This document shows, piece after piece, positions 45,524-55,397 of a stretch of DNA of 64,000 nt (position 1 is the stretch's first letter; every line of letters begins with the position of its first letter). A program made the position numbers and the translations under genes. The DNA is from Alteromonas sp. KC3 (GTDB lineage: Bacteria; Pseudomonadota; Gammaproteobacteria; Enterobacterales; Alteromonadaceae). The stretch is taken from contig NZ_AP024235.1 in assembly GCF_016756315.1 (NCBI RefSeq), positions 1,116,001 through 1,180,000 on the forward strand. Reading direction: 5' to 3'. Under the pieces are notes generated by a model. That model was not told where the DNA came from and did not search any database. It was given only the letters and a program-made list of their open reading frames with translations.

Positions 45524-46648
45524 ATGGCAGATTCAAGCGAAAAAACAGAAGACCCCACGGGGAAAAAACTCGATGATGCCCGGAAAAAAGGGCAGCTTGC
45601 GCGATCCCGTGAACTCTCAACCACCCTAGTATTAGTGGTGAGTGCTTTCATGTTCCTGTTTCTCGGCGGCTGGATTGCCGAGTCGGTGTTTAAACTGACA
45701 CAGCGCATGTTTATTCTTTCTCGCGATGAAACCTATGACACTACCCATATGTTCGGTGCATGGGGCGAAGCCTTTTCTACCATTAGTGCGCCTGTTCTGC
45801 TGTATATGGTCGTGGCCATGATAGCGGGTATTTACGGGTCAATAGCCCTTGGTGGTTACAACTTTACGTGGGAAGGAGCGAAGCCCAAAGGGTCAAAAAT
45901 GAGCCCAATTCAAGGGTTCAAGCGCATGTTTGGTATGAATGGCTTGGTTGAGTTACTCAAGTCCATCGCCAAAGTTGTGCTTATTATTGGCATGGCCATT
46001 GGGGCGCTATTGTACTTTCAAGATGAAGCACTCCACCTCGATATGGAGTTGTATCCCGGCAATATCTTTCACGCCCTTGATATGCTCAAGTGGGCATTTC
46101 TTATTCTTGCTTGCGGTATGATCCCCATTGCCATTATTGATGTGCCATATCAGATGTATAAGCACAACAAAGAAATGAAAATGACCAAGCAAGAGGTCAA
46201 AGACGAGCGCAAAAATGCCGAGGGCGATCCTATGGTAAAAGGCCGTATTCGTCGCTTGCAGTATCAAGCTGCCACTAAACGCATGATGCAGGAAGTCCCG
46301 CAAGCTGACGTGGTAGTAACTAACCCAACACACTTCTCGGTTGCTATAAAATATGATGAAAGCGGCAACCGTGCCCCCGTTGTTGTGGCGAAAGGGGCTG
46401 ATGAACTTGCCATGCATATAAGAAAAATTGCTACCGCAAACGATGTCCCACTTATTCCATCGCCTATGCTTGCTCGTGCTATCTTTTACTCTACCGAAGT
46501 CGATGAAGAAGTACCTAATGCGCTGTTTATGGCAGTGGCGCAAGTGCTTGCCCATGTTTATCAGCTTAAAGCGCACCGCGCTGGTAAGGGGAAACGACCC
46601 AGACCACTCAAACGGGATTTGCCTATACCACCTGAATACAGGCGGTAA
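45524..46648 (+). CDS. flhB: Flagellar export switch protein FlhB
   Basis: FlhB of 374 residues: four membrane helices in the first 215 residues, then the cytoplasmic autocleaving domain with NPTH at 267-270 (VVTNPTHFSVAIKY). It changes export specificity from rod/hook to filament with FliK. The ATG at 45524 (ADSSEKTEDPTGKKLDDARKKG in parts) is the family start; the longer frame from 45413 runs through the palindromic element and is rejected. The ribosome site is weak (AAGAG). Confidence 0.95.
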   Translation: MADSSEKTEDPTGKKLDDARKKGQLARSRELSTTLVLVVSAFMFLFLGGWIAESVFKLTQRMFILSRDETYDTTHMFGAWGEAFSTISAPVLLYMVVAMIAGIYGSIALGGYNFTWEGAKPKGSKMSPIQGFKRMFGMNGLVELLKSIAKVVLIIGMAIGALLYFQDEALHLDMELYPGNIFHALDMLKWAFLILACGMIPIAIIDVPYQMYKHNKEMKMTKQEVKDERKNAEGDPMVKGRIRRLQYQAATKRMMQEVPQADVVVTNPTHFSVAIKYDESGNRAPVVVAKGADELAMHIRKIATANDVPLIPSPMLARAIFYSTEVDEEVPNALFMAVAQVLAHVYQLKAHRAGKGKRPRPLKRDLPIPPEYRR

Positions 46649-46712
46649 TTTCTAGGGGGGATTCCCGTCGTTTTATTTATCCAACGCGACTGTGGTAGCT
46701 ATTCATCAAAGC

Positions 46713-46727
46713 TGGCACGTTAGTTGA
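46713..46727 (+). promoter_or_regulatory. Sigma-54 promoter of the flhA operon
   Basis: TGGCACG-N4-TTGA: the -24 element is perfect and the spacing is correct, but the -12 dinucleotide is GA rather than GC. It lies 57 nt before the flhA ATG and probably drives flhA-flhF-flhG-fliA and the chemotaxis genes. Confidence 0.75.
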
Positions 46728-46784
46728 AATGTTCCTATCAGAATAGTGAAAAGCGTCAATTTTCTGATAGTGAGACAGTAAGCG

Positions 46785-48881
46785 ATGCAGTTATCCGGTT
46801 ATCTTCAGCGTTTCGACAAAAATCAGCTGCAAAATTTTACCAGTGGTTTAGGTGCGCCAATCGTACTTTTGGCAATTATGGGCATGGTAATTCTACCTAT
46901 GCCGCCGTTCTTGTTGGACGTGCTCTTCAGTTTTAATATTGCACTTTCCCTTGTCATCATATTGGTCGCGGTACTTACGCAGCGTCCTGTCGACTTTGGT
47001 ATTTTCCCTCTAGTACTCCTTATTGCGACCGTTTTGCGACTGGCGCTTAACGTGGCATCTACCCGTGTAGTACTCCTATATGGACACGAAGGCGGCGACG
47101 CTGCCGGTAAGGTAATTGAAGCATTTGGCGCGGTGGTTATTGGTGGTAACTATGCGGTGGGTATCGTGGTGTTTGCTATCTTGCTCATCATCAACTTTAA
47201 AGTGGTAACCGCAGGTGCAGGTCGTATTTCAGAAGTAAGTGCTCGCTTTACTCTTGATGCTATGCCAGGTAAGCAAATGGCAATTGATGCTGACTTAAAT
47301 GCTGGGTATATCGACCAAGATCAAGCGCGTCAACGTCGTGAAGAAATTACCGCAGAAGCCGACTTTTACGGTTCGATGGACGGTGCGTCAAAATTTGTAA
47401 AAGGCGATGCGGTAGCGGGCCTTTTCATTATGCTCATCAATATAGTTGGTGGGTTATTCATTGGTATGATTCAGCATGATCTTACATTTGGAAACGCCAT
47501 TGAAATTTACACTATCCTGACTATCGGTGACGGTCTTGTCGCGCAAATTCCATCGCTACTTTTGTCAGTCGCAACCGCGATTATCGTTACTCGTGAAAAC
47601 GAAACTCAGGAGATGGGCAAAGAGATACGTGGTCAACTTGGTAATAATCAAGCCTTGTATATTGCCGCTGGTGTACTTTTTGTTATGGGTATTATTCCTG
47701 GCATGCCCCACGTTGCGTTTCTTGGTTTCTCTTTTTTGATTGCAGGCTTTGCTTATTGGCAATCACAACAAGAGAAGAAAAAAGCTGCCGAGCCTAAAGT
47801 CCCTGACGTGGTTAAGGATGAAACCGTTGCGCCAGAAGTCAAAGAGCTGGGTTGGGATGATGTACAGCAAGTCGATACCATTGGGTTAGAAGTTGGCTAT
47901 CGCCTTATCCCGCTTGTCGATAAGTCACAAGGTGGCGAGTTATTAACACGCATTAAAGGCGTGCGTAAAAAATTGTCGCAAGAACTCGGGTTTCTTATTC
48001 CTCCTGTACATATTCGCGATAACCTCGATTTAGAACCAAATACTTACACTATTGCCATGCTCGGCGTGACCATTGGCGACTCACTCATTAGTCACGACGA
48101 GGAGCTTGCGATTAATCCAGGGCAGGTGTTCGGCAAGCTTGAAGGACGCGCAACGAAAGATCCTGCTTTTGGGCTCGATGCTGTATGGATAAAACCGAAT
48201 AAGCGCGAGCATGCTCAAACACTCGGTTATACCGTGGTCGATGCCGCAACGGTTGTTGCAACCCATTTAAGTCAGCTTCTGACTAATAATGCCTATCAAC
48301 TATTAGGTCATGAAGAAGCTCAGCAACTTCTTGATATGTTGGCTAAGCAGCATCCTAAGCTTGTTGAAGGACTAGTGCCGGATATTTTACCGCTTAGTAC
48401 CGTAGTTAAAGTATTGCAAACATTGTTATTCGAAGGCGTACCAATTCGTGATATGCGTACTATTGTTCAAACTCTAAGTGAGTATGGTACGCGTAGCCAA
48501 GACCCAGATGTACTGGTATCTGCAGTACGTATTTCGTTGAAACGACTGATTGTTCAAGAGATTACACAAGGTGCCAAAGAGATACCTGTCATAACCTTGG
48601 CGCCAGAGTTGGAACAGATGTTGCACCAGTCTCTTCAAGCGGGCGGTGAAGATGGTGCTGGCATAGAGCCAGGACTAGCAGATAAGTTGCAAAAATCATT
48701 GCAACAAGCCAGTCAGCAGCAGGAACTCGAAGGTGAACCTGCGGTATTGCTGACGTCAGGCATGCTAAGACCTGTGCTGTCACGCTTCCTAAAGTATTCA
48801 GTTGTTGGGCTCCACGTACTTTCGTACCAAGAAGTGCCTGATGATAAGCAGATAAAAATAGTCAGTTCGGTCGGTCAATAA
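46785..48881 (+). CDS. flhA: Flagellar export gate protein FlhA
   Basis: FlhA of 698 residues, the major export gate component. The N-terminal part (about 20-330) has eight predicted membrane helices and the FHIPEP-region motif RPVDFGIFPLVLLIATVLRLALNVASTR (read in parts). The cytoplasmic C-terminal domain (about 360-698) binds chaperone-substrate complexes. Length is standard. Confidence 0.97.
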   Translation: MQLSGYLQRFDKNQLQNFTSGLGAPIVLLAIMGMVILPMPPFLLDVLFSFNIALSLVIILVAVLTQRPVDFGIFPLVLLIATVLRLALNVASTRVVLLYGHEGGDAAGKVIEAFGAVVIGGNYAVGIVVFAILLIINFKVVTAGAGRISEVSARFTLDAMPGKQMAIDADLNAGYIDQDQARQRREEITAEADFYGSMDGASKFVKGDAVAGLFIMLINIVGGLFIGMIQHDLTFGNAIEIYTILTIGDGLVAQIPSLLLSVATAIIVTRENETQEMGKEIRGQLGNNQALYIAAGVLFVMGIIPGMPHVAFLGFSFLIAGFAYWQSQQEKKKAAEPKVPDVVKDETVAPEVKELGWDDVQQVDTIGLEVGYRLIPLVDKSQGGELLTRIKGVRKKLSQELGFLIPPVHIRDNLDLEPNTYTIAMLGVTIGDSLISHDEELAINPGQVFGKLEGRATKDPAFGLDAVWIKPNKREHAQTLGYTVVDAATVVATHLSQLLTNNAYQLLGHEEAQQLLDMLAKQHPKLVEGLVPDILPLSTVVKVLQTLLFEGVPIRDMRTIVQTLSEYGTRSQDPDVLVSAVRISLKRLIVQEITQGAKEIPVITLAPELEQMLHQSLQAGGEDGAGIEPGLADKLQKSLQQASQQQELEGEPAVLLTSGMLRPVLSRFLKYSVVGLHVLSYQEVPDDKQIKIVSSVGQ

Positions 48882-48910
48882 TCTGACACTGAGCGATTGG
48901 AGAGGTTGCA

Positions 48911-50311
48911 ATGAAAATAAGACGTTTCTTCGGCAAAGATATGCGTGAGGCGTTAAGCCAAGTAAAAGCTGAGTTGGGTAGCGATGCGGTTATCATGTCA
49001 AACCGCAAAGTGGCTGACGGTATTGAGCTTGTTGCAGCTTACGATAAAGAGCCAGAGGCTAAGTTGTCAGTGCCAAAACCCGCCTCTAAAGCGCCCGGTC
49101 AGAAAGCTGTTCCTAGCTTAAGTGAAATCATCGGTGATGACGGCCCAGACAGTTTAAAAGCGCTACTTGAAAAGCAACATGGTTCAAGCGCTCAGCCGCA
49201 AAGCCAAAAAGATACCTCTGCCAATGCGCAACATGCTAATGAAATTGCATCGCACCTTAACTTTTCTGATGACTTTATTGATGAAGTTGAAGCTGCTCAG
49301 CCTCAACCTCAATCCCGTGCGAGCCGCTATGAGCAAGCAGATGCGTTTCCTTCACATCAAGCGTCAAGCATAGATGAAACTGCGCCTAATCAATCAGACG
49401 AACTTGCTCAGATTAAAGAAGAGCTAGCGTCACTGAGAAATGTTTTACAGTATCAGGTGGCTGATTTAATGGACGCAAAAAATAAGCGTCAAAAACCCGT
49501 TCATCAATATTTGATAACGCGTTTAACCGATATGGGCTTAAGTCATGCGCTTGCGACTCAGCTAATAAATTACACGCCTGCTCACTACAATGAGCGCGAA
49601 GCGTGGGTTTACCTTCTTAACCTATTGGCTAATCGCATAAATGTAACAGGTAACGATATACTTACCGCACAAGGCGCTGTTGCATTGGTGGGTCCTACTG
49701 GAACGGGAAAGACAACCACGGTAGCAAAATTGGCTGCGCGATATGCCCAAAAGTATGGCCCAGAATCAGTGGCAATGATCACCATTGATACGTACAGAAT
49801 AGCTGCGTTTGAACAACTGGCTACTTACGGAAAGATAATTGGCTGTACAGTAAGAAAAGCACAAACCAGCGAAGAGTTAGCAGATTTACTTTTCCAACTG
49901 CGTCACAAGCGTCTAGTATTGATTGATACAGCAGGGTTTAGTCAGCGAGATAGCCGTTTGATTAAACAAATTAAGCAATTTGACAATGGTCAAATGCCAC
50001 AAGTGAAAAAATATTTGGTAGCGCAGGCAAATACACAATATCCTGCACTGCAGAGAATAATTAAAGCGTATGATGAAATTGAACTAAGTGGCTGTATTTT
50101 CACAAAGTTAGATGAGTGCTACTCTTTAGGAGAGGTGCTTAGTGCTGCAGTTGAGTACCAGTTACCGGTTAGTTATGTCACCGATGGGCAAAAAGTACCA
50201 GAAGACATTAAGATTGCAGAAGCAAAATCTTTGGTTTCTGCTGCTGCAAAGCTTTATAAAAAGTACGGTTTGAATCATACTAGTAGTAACAACGCCATTA
50301 AAACAGCATAA
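48911..50311 (+). CDS. flhF: Polar flagellum placement GTPase FlhF
   Basis: SRP-type GTPase of 466 residues that recruits the first flagellar parts to the pole. The N-terminal basic region (MKIRRFFGKDMREALSQVKAELG in parts) is followed by a Gln/Ala-rich linker (about 55-170), then the N and G domains with GPTGTGKT (261-268), DTYRIAAFEQL, and DTAGFSQRD. Works with FlhG, encoded 5 nt downstream. Confidence 0.95.
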   Translation: MKIRRFFGKDMREALSQVKAELGSDAVIMSNRKVADGIELVAAYDKEPEAKLSVPKPASKAPGQKAVPSLSEIIGDDGPDSLKALLEKQHGSSAQPQSQKDTSANAQHANEIASHLNFSDDFIDEVEAAQPQPQSRASRYEQADAFPSHQASSIDETAPNQSDELAQIKEELASLRNVLQYQVADLMDAKNKRQKPVHQYLITRLTDMGLSHALATQLINYTPAHYNEREAWVYLLNLLANRINVTGNDILTAQGAVALVGPTGTGKTTTVAKLAARYAQKYGPESVAMITIDTYRIAAFEQLATYGKIIGCTVRKAQTSEELADLLFQLRHKRLVLIDTAGFSQRDSRLIKQIKQFDNGQMPQVKKYLVAQANTQYPALQRIIKAYDEIELSGCIFTKLDECYSLGEVLSAAVEYQLPVSYVTDGQKVPEDIKIAEAKSLVSAAAKLYKKYGLNHTSSNNAIKTA

Positions 50312-50316
50312 GCAGT

Positions 50317-51183
50317 ATGATTGACGACCAAGCGAGTAGCTTAAGAAAAATGAAGCAATCAAGGTTAATCAAAGTTATTGCCGTCACCGGAGGTAAAGGT
50401 GGCGTCGGTAAAACAAATATTACACTAAACACCGCCATTGCTATGGCTAAGCAGGGTAAGCGTGTAATGGTTCTCGATGCAGACTTAGGTCTGGCTAATG
50501 TCGATGTGATGTTAGGTCTTCGCGTCGAGAAAAATCTTTCTCACGTATTATCGGGTGAATGCACGCTTGATGAGGTACTCGTCACTGGTCCGCATGGAAT
50601 CAAGATTGCGCCAGCGACATCGGGTACACAGTCAATGGCAGAGTTATCACCTACTCAGCATGCGGGTTTAATACGCGCCTTTAGTGAATTACGTTCACAA
50701 ATTGATGTTCTCATCGTCGATACCGCAGCGGGTATCTCAGACATGGTATTAAGCTTTTCTAAAGCGTCGCAGGATATTATGGTTGTAGTGTGCGACGAGC
50801 CTACATCATTAACTGACGCTTACGCGCTGATCAAAATTTTGAATCGCGAACACGGTGTGTTTCGATTTAAAGTGGTCGCCAATATGGTGCGCGACGTGCG
50901 GGAAGGGCAAGAGCTGTTTAGTAAATTAAGTAAAGTAACAGGTCGATTTTTGGATGTTGCACTAGAATTAGTGGCAACTGTCCCGTTTGATGAAAATATT
51001 CGTAAAGCGGTACGCAAACAAACCGCTATCGTCGATGCCTACCCAGGTTCGCCTGCTGCCGTTGCAATTACTCAACTGGCTAACAAGGCATTGTCATGGC
51101 CAATCCCGGCTCAGCCAGGTGGTCATTTAGAGTTTTTCATTGAACAGTTGGTTGCAGAGAAAGCAGTAGGAAATCAGCGTTGA
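50317..51183 (+). CDS. flhG: Flagellar number regulator FlhG (FleN)
   Basis: MinD-like ATPase of 288 residues. The deviant Walker A is GKGGVGKT (26-33), preceded by a basic/Gln N-terminal segment (about 1-20) that activates FlhF in the family. Motifs DADLGLANVDVMLGL and DTAAGISDMV are typical. It limits flagellar number, also by restraining FlrA. Its stop overlaps the fliA TTG start. Confidence 0.95.
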   Translation: MIDDQASSLRKMKQSRLIKVIAVTGGKGGVGKTNITLNTAIAMAKQGKRVMVLDADLGLANVDVMLGLRVEKNLSHVLSGECTLDEVLVTGPHGIKIAPATSGTQSMAELSPTQHAGLIRAFSELRSQIDVLIVDTAAGISDMVLSFSKASQDIMVVVCDEPTSLTDAYALIKILNREHGVFRFKVVANMVRDVREGQELFSKLSKVTGRFLDVALELVATVPFDENIRKAVRKQTAIVDAYPGSPAAVAITQLANKALSWPIPAQPGGHLEFFIEQLVAEKAVGNQR

Positions 51184-51911
51184 ATAGCAAGGCAGCAGCT
51201 TATCAACAACAAACCGATAAGTCGCAGTTAGTCGAACGACATGCGCCTTTGGTTAAACGTATCGCTCATCACTTGATGGCGCGTTTGCCCGCTAGTGTAC
51301 TTGTTGACGATTTAATTCAATCAGGCATGATTGGTTTATTAGAAGCTGCTCGCAATTTTGACGGCTCGAAAGGTGCGAGCTTTGAAACCTTTGCGGGTAT
51401 TCGTATCCGCGGTGCTATGCTGGACGAGATTCGAAAAGGCGATTGGACGCCGCGGTCAGTGCATCGCAACGGTCGCGCGATAACAGAAGCCATTTCGCAA
51501 GTAGAAGGCGAGACTGGACGCGATGCCAGAGATTCTGATATTGCTGCTAAACTCAATGTGAGTTTGCAGGACTATCATCAAATGTTGAATGAAGTAAATG
51601 CTGGTAAGTTGGTTGGCATTGAAGATTTAGGTGTGTCTGAGGACGTTATTTCGACTGAACAAAATCGGGGTAGCGACGCACCACTTGAAGACTTGATGCA
51701 AGGTGCTTTCCAAAAGGCGTTAGCCCATGCGATTACAACATTACCTGAACGAGAAGCTATCGTGCTTTCTTTATACTATGATGAAGAGCTAAACCTACGA
51801 GAAATAGGTGAAGTACTTGATGTTAGTGAATCGAGAGTAAGCCAAATTCACAGTCAGGCCATGTTAAAACTCAAATCACGAATGAAGTCGTGGCAAGCTG
51901 ACGAAGAATAG
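51180..51911 (+). CDS. fliA: Flagellar sigma factor FliA (sigma-28)
   Basis: Sigma-28 of 243 residues with regions 2 (HAPLVKRIAHHLMARLP, DDLIQSGMIGLLEAARNFD), 3 and 4 (REAIVLSLYYDEELNLREIGEVLDVSESRVSQIHSQAMLKL in parts). It should read the GCCGATAA promoters upstream of the flagellins. The TTG start overlaps the flhG stop (TTGA), implying translational coupling. FlgM, its anti-sigma factor, is not in this window. Confidence 0.96.
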   Translation: MNSKAAAYQQQTDKSQLVERHAPLVKRIAHHLMARLPASVLVDDLIQSGMIGLLEAARNFDGSKGASFETFAGIRIRGAMLDEIRKGDWTPRSVHRNGRAITEAISQVEGETGRDARDSDIAAKLNVSLQDYHQMLNEVNAGKLVGIEDLGVSEDVISTEQNRGSDAPLEDLMQGAFQKALAHAITTLPEREAIVLSLYYDEELNLREIGEVLDVSESRVSQIHSQAMLKLKSRMKSWQADEE

Positions 51912-51947
51912 ATATTAATAACAATTAACCCCTCACTGGAGGCTATT

Positions 51948-52331
51948 TTGGATAAAAGTATGAAAATTCTCGTGGTTGACGATTTTTCTACCATGAGACG
52001 TATCATCAAAAACCTACTTAAAGACTTGGGTTTCTCCAACATCCAGGAAGCGGATGACGGAAGTACGGCGTTGCCAATGCTACAGCAAGGCGACTTTGAC
52101 TTTGTCGTTACCGATTGGAATATGCCAGGCATGCAAGGAATTGACTTGCTGCGTGCTATTCGTGCCGATGACAAACTGAAGCATTTGCCTGTGCTAATGG
52201 TTACTGCTGAAGCCAAGAAAGAACAAATTGTTGCGGCAGCGCAAGCCGGCGTAAATGGCTATGTAGTTAAGCCTTTCACAGCTGCAACATTAAAAGAAAA
52301 ATTGGATAAAATTTTCGAACGTTTAGGTTGA
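51948..52331 (+). CDS. cheY: Chemotaxis response regulator CheY
   Basis: Single-domain receiver of 127 residues: acidic pair D11-D12, phospho-acceptor D56 (VVTDWNMPG), conserved Lys in VVKPF. Phospho-CheY binds FliM to reverse rotation. The TTG at 51948 has a well-placed GGAGG; the ATG at 51960 lacks one and would remove the first strand. Confidence 0.96.
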   Translation: MDKSMKILVVDDFSTMRRIIKNLLKDLGFSNIQEADDGSTALPMLQQGDFDFVVTDWNMPGMQGIDLLRAIRADDKLKHLPVLMVTAEAKKEQIVAAAQAGVNGYVVKPFTAATLKEKLDKIFERLG

Positions 52332-52365
52332 TCCAGACGCTCACCAGAGAAACGAGGTTTACTGG

Positions 52366-53121
52366 ATGTCACCAAATGTAAACGTTCCGATTACATTGGA
52401 CGAAGCTAAACAACTTGTTGCCTATCTTGAAGAGGGTGACAACGCTTCAGCCAATGCGCTACTTGAAGCAGCCTCAATGAAGGAGAATGTTGAGCTGTTT
52501 GCAGAAGTAGGAAAACTGACGCGTCAACTTCATGATGCGCTCAATAATTTTCAGATTGACGATCGCATTAAGAATCTTGCGACCGAAGATATGCCTGATG
52601 CACAGTCTCGTCTGACATACGTCATTGAAGAAACTGAAAAAGCTGCTAATACTACTATGGATGCAGTAGAAGCGAGCATGCCAATTGCAGAAACGCTCGC
52701 TGAGCGCATCGAGAAAGTGATGCCTGAGTGGAAAAAGCTAATGAGCCGCCAAATAGAATTAGGCGAGTTCAAAGCGCTTTGTGCAGATTTAGATAACTTA
52801 CTTGAAGAAAGCGCAGAGCAATCAACTAAGCTCACACAGTTACTGACAGAAGTATTGATGGCACAGGGTTATCAAGATTTAACTGGTCAGGTAATTCGCC
52901 GCGTTATCGACTTGGTAAAAGAAGTCGAGGACAGCCTAGTAAACATGTTAACCATGTTTGGCGAGCGCGACGGTTCAGAACATTCTAAACCTTCTAGCGT
53001 TAAGGCCGATAAAAATGATGGTGTACAAGCGGAAGGCCCAATTATTGACGCGGAAAATCGCGATGATGTTGTTTCTGGCCAAGATGATGTAGATGATCTT
53101 TTGTCTAGCTTAGGTTTTTAG
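52366..53121 (+). CDS. cheZ: CheY phosphatase CheZ
   Basis: CheZ of 251 residues, a long helical hairpin dimer. The catalytic motif QGYQDLTGQVIRRV contains the key Asp and Gln. The C-terminal CheY-binding tail DDVDDLLSSLGF is intact after an acidic linker. It sits between cheY and cheA as in other polar flagellates. Confidence 0.95.
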   Translation: MSPNVNVPITLDEAKQLVAYLEEGDNASANALLEAASMKENVELFAEVGKLTRQLHDALNNFQIDDRIKNLATEDMPDAQSRLTYVIEETEKAANTTMDAVEASMPIAETLAERIEKVMPEWKKLMSRQIELGEFKALCADLDNLLEESAEQSTKLTQLLTEVLMAQGYQDLTGQVIRRVIDLVKEVEDSLVNMLTMFGERDGSEHSKPSSVKADKNDGVQAEGPIIDAENRDDVVSGQDDVDDLLSSLGF

Positions 53122-53133
53122 GGGAGCGGGCGC

Positions 53134-55371
53134 ATGTCGTTTGATGTTGACGAGGATATATTACAGGACTTTCTAGTAGAAGCTGGAGAGATACTTGAAC
53201 AATTACAAGAACAGCTCGTTGATCTTGAGAACAATCCAGAAGACGCGGATTTGCTGAATGCAATTTTCCGCGGCTACCATACTGTTAAAGGCGGAGCAGG
53301 GTTTCTATCCCTGACTGAGTTGGTTGAAATATGCCACGGGGCCGAAAACGTTTTCGATGTTATGCGAAACGGGCAACGTACACTCACGCCGGAGTTAATG
53401 GATATTATTTTGCAGGCCACCGATGTGGTGGTAGAGATGTTTGAACGTGTTAAAGCGCGTGATCCTCTAGAACCTGCAGATGCACATCTTGTCGACTTAT
53501 TACACAAACTAAGTCGCCCAGAATCTCCTGACGAAAATATCTTTGGCGATACTGCACCCAGTGCAACTCAGCCTGCAGAGGTTGAGGATGAGCCTGAACT
53601 TGTTATTGAAGAGTCAGAGCCTACATCGTCGTCAAGTGACGGTGGTGGCATTGATGAAATCACTGAAGATGAATTCGAAGCCTTGCTAGATGAACTTCAT
53701 GGTTCAAGTGCTCCCGGTCAGTCTGCACCAAAAGCGGCAGCGCCAGCGAAAGCCGCTGAACCTGCACCAAGCGCAGGCGGTGATAGCGATGACATCACCG
53801 ATGAAGAATTCGAAGCGCTTCTTGACGATTTACACGGTAAAGGTCAATTTGGCGGTAGCGAAGATGCAGCACCTGCATCAGCACCTGCGCCAGCGGCACC
53901 GGTATCTGCATCAAGCGATGAAGAAATTACTGACGACGAGTTTGAAGCGCTACTTGATCAATTGCATGGTTCGGGGCAAGGTCCTACCAAACAATCGTCA
54001 ACGCCCGCTGAGCCAGTGGTAGATAAAACGGCTACCGACGCGATTAACAAAGCGAAAAGCGAAGCGCCAGCAGCACCTAAGGCTGGTCCAGCGCCGCAAA
54101 AGGCTGCAGCAGCCGCTCCTGCTCCAGCGCCTGCTGGGGCAGCGAAGAAAGAAGCACCCAAAAAAGACGATAAAAAAGCCGCACCAGCAGCACCTCCGGC
54201 TGAGACTACAGTGCGTGTTGACACCAAGCGCTTAGATCAAATTATGAATATGGTCGGCGAGTTGGTATTGGTTCGAAATCGCCTTATTAGTTTGGGTATT
54301 AATAGCAATGACGAAAGTATGTCGAAAGCTATTGCTAACCTTGATGTTGTAACAGGCGACTTGCAAGGCGCGGTGATGAAAACCCGCATGCAGCCAATCA
54401 AAAAGGTATTTGGTCGATTCCCCCGCGTTGTACGCGACCTCGCTCGAAGCCTCAAGAAAGAAATTACCCTTGAGTTGGTTGGTGAAGAAACCGATCTAGA
54501 TAAGAACTTGGTTGAAGCATTGGCCGATCCGTTGGTTCACTTGGTGAGAAACTCAGTGGACCATGGTATTGAAATGCCTGATGACCGCGCAGCGGCCGGT
54601 AAACCGCGCATGGGGACGGTTCAGCTGTCTGCATCACAAGAAGGCGATCACATCCTTCTTACTATCGAAGACGATGGTAAAGGTATGGATCCCGAAAAGC
54701 TTAAAGAAATTGCGATAAGCCGCGGTGTGCTTGATGCAGATGCTGCAGCTCGTATGTCAGACGTGGAAGCTTTTAATCTTATCTTTGCCCCTGGGTTCTC
54801 AACCAAAACTGAAATTAGTGATATTTCGGGCCGTGGTGTGGGTATGGATGTGGTTAAAACCAAGATTAACCAACTAAACGGTACCGTTAATATCGACTCG
54901 CAGCTTGGTAAAGGTACGCGATTAGACATCAAAGTACCGCTTACTCTAGCCATACTTCCAACCTTAATGATTGTGGTAGGCAAACAAACCTTTGCGTTAC
55001 CGCTTGGTGCAGTTAATGAAATTATTAACATGGACATCAAGAAAACCAATACGGTTGATGGTCAGCTGACGATGATTGTCCGCTCCAAAGCTATTCCGCT
55101 GTTCTTCCTTGGGGAATGGCTGATTCGTGGTCCTAAGAACATCGATAAAGAAAAAGGACACGTTGTTGTGGTACAGATTGGAACGCAGCAAGTCGGCTTT
55201 GTGGTTGATGCATTAATTGGTCAAGAAGAAGTGGTTATTAAGCCGTTAGATGCGCTCTTACAGGGCACGCCGGGTATGGCTGGTGCGACAATAACATCTG
55301 ATGGTGGTATTGCACTTATTTTGGATATACCGAGTCTACTGAAGCGTTACGCCCGTAAGCCCATAAAGTAG
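53134..55371 (+). CDS. cheA: Chemotaxis histidine kinase CheA with triple linker repeat
   Basis: CheA of 745 residues. P1 (HPt) has phospho-His49 (FRGYHTVKGGAGF). P3 dimerisation, P4 ATPase (LVRNSVDHGIE, GRGVGMDVVKTKI) and P5 CheW-like domains occupy about 355-745. In the long Ala/Pro linker a 17-residue motif appears three times at 44-45 residue spacing: 174-190, 219-235 and 263-279 (xxITxxEFEALLDxLHG). No classical P2 is obvious, so the repeats may replace it or bind ParP. Phosphorylates CheY and CheB. Confidence 0.95.
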   Translation: MSFDVDEDILQDFLVEAGEILEQLQEQLVDLENNPEDADLLNAIFRGYHTVKGGAGFLSLTELVEICHGAENVFDVMRNGQRTLTPELMDIILQATDVVVEMFERVKARDPLEPADAHLVDLLHKLSRPESPDENIFGDTAPSATQPAEVEDEPELVIEESEPTSSSSDGGGIDEITEDEFEALLDELHGSSAPGQSAPKAAAPAKAAEPAPSAGGDSDDITDEEFEALLDDLHGKGQFGGSEDAAPASAPAPAAPVSASSDEEITDDEFEALLDQLHGSGQGPTKQSSTPAEPVVDKTATDAINKAKSEAPAAPKAGPAPQKAAAAAPAPAPAGAAKKEAPKKDDKKAAPAAPPAETTVRVDTKRLDQIMNMVGELVLVRNRLISLGINSNDESMSKAIANLDVVTGDLQGAVMKTRMQPIKKVFGRFPRVVRDLARSLKKEITLELVGEETDLDKNLVEALADPLVHLVRNSVDHGIEMPDDRAAAGKPRMGTVQLSASQEGDHILLTIEDDGKGMDPEKLKEIAISRGVLDADAAARMSDVEAFNLIFAPGFSTKTEISDISGRGVGMDVVKTKINQLNGTVNIDSQLGKGTRLDIKVPLTLAILPTLMIVVGKQTFALPLGAVNEIINMDIKKTNTVDGQLTMIVRSKAIPLFFLGEWLIRGPKNIDKEKGHVVVVQIGTQQVGFVVDALIGQEEVVIKPLDALLQGTPGMAGATITSDGGIALILDIPSLLKRYARKPIK

Positions 55372-55397
55372 GGCTGTAATAATAGGAAAAGTAATCC

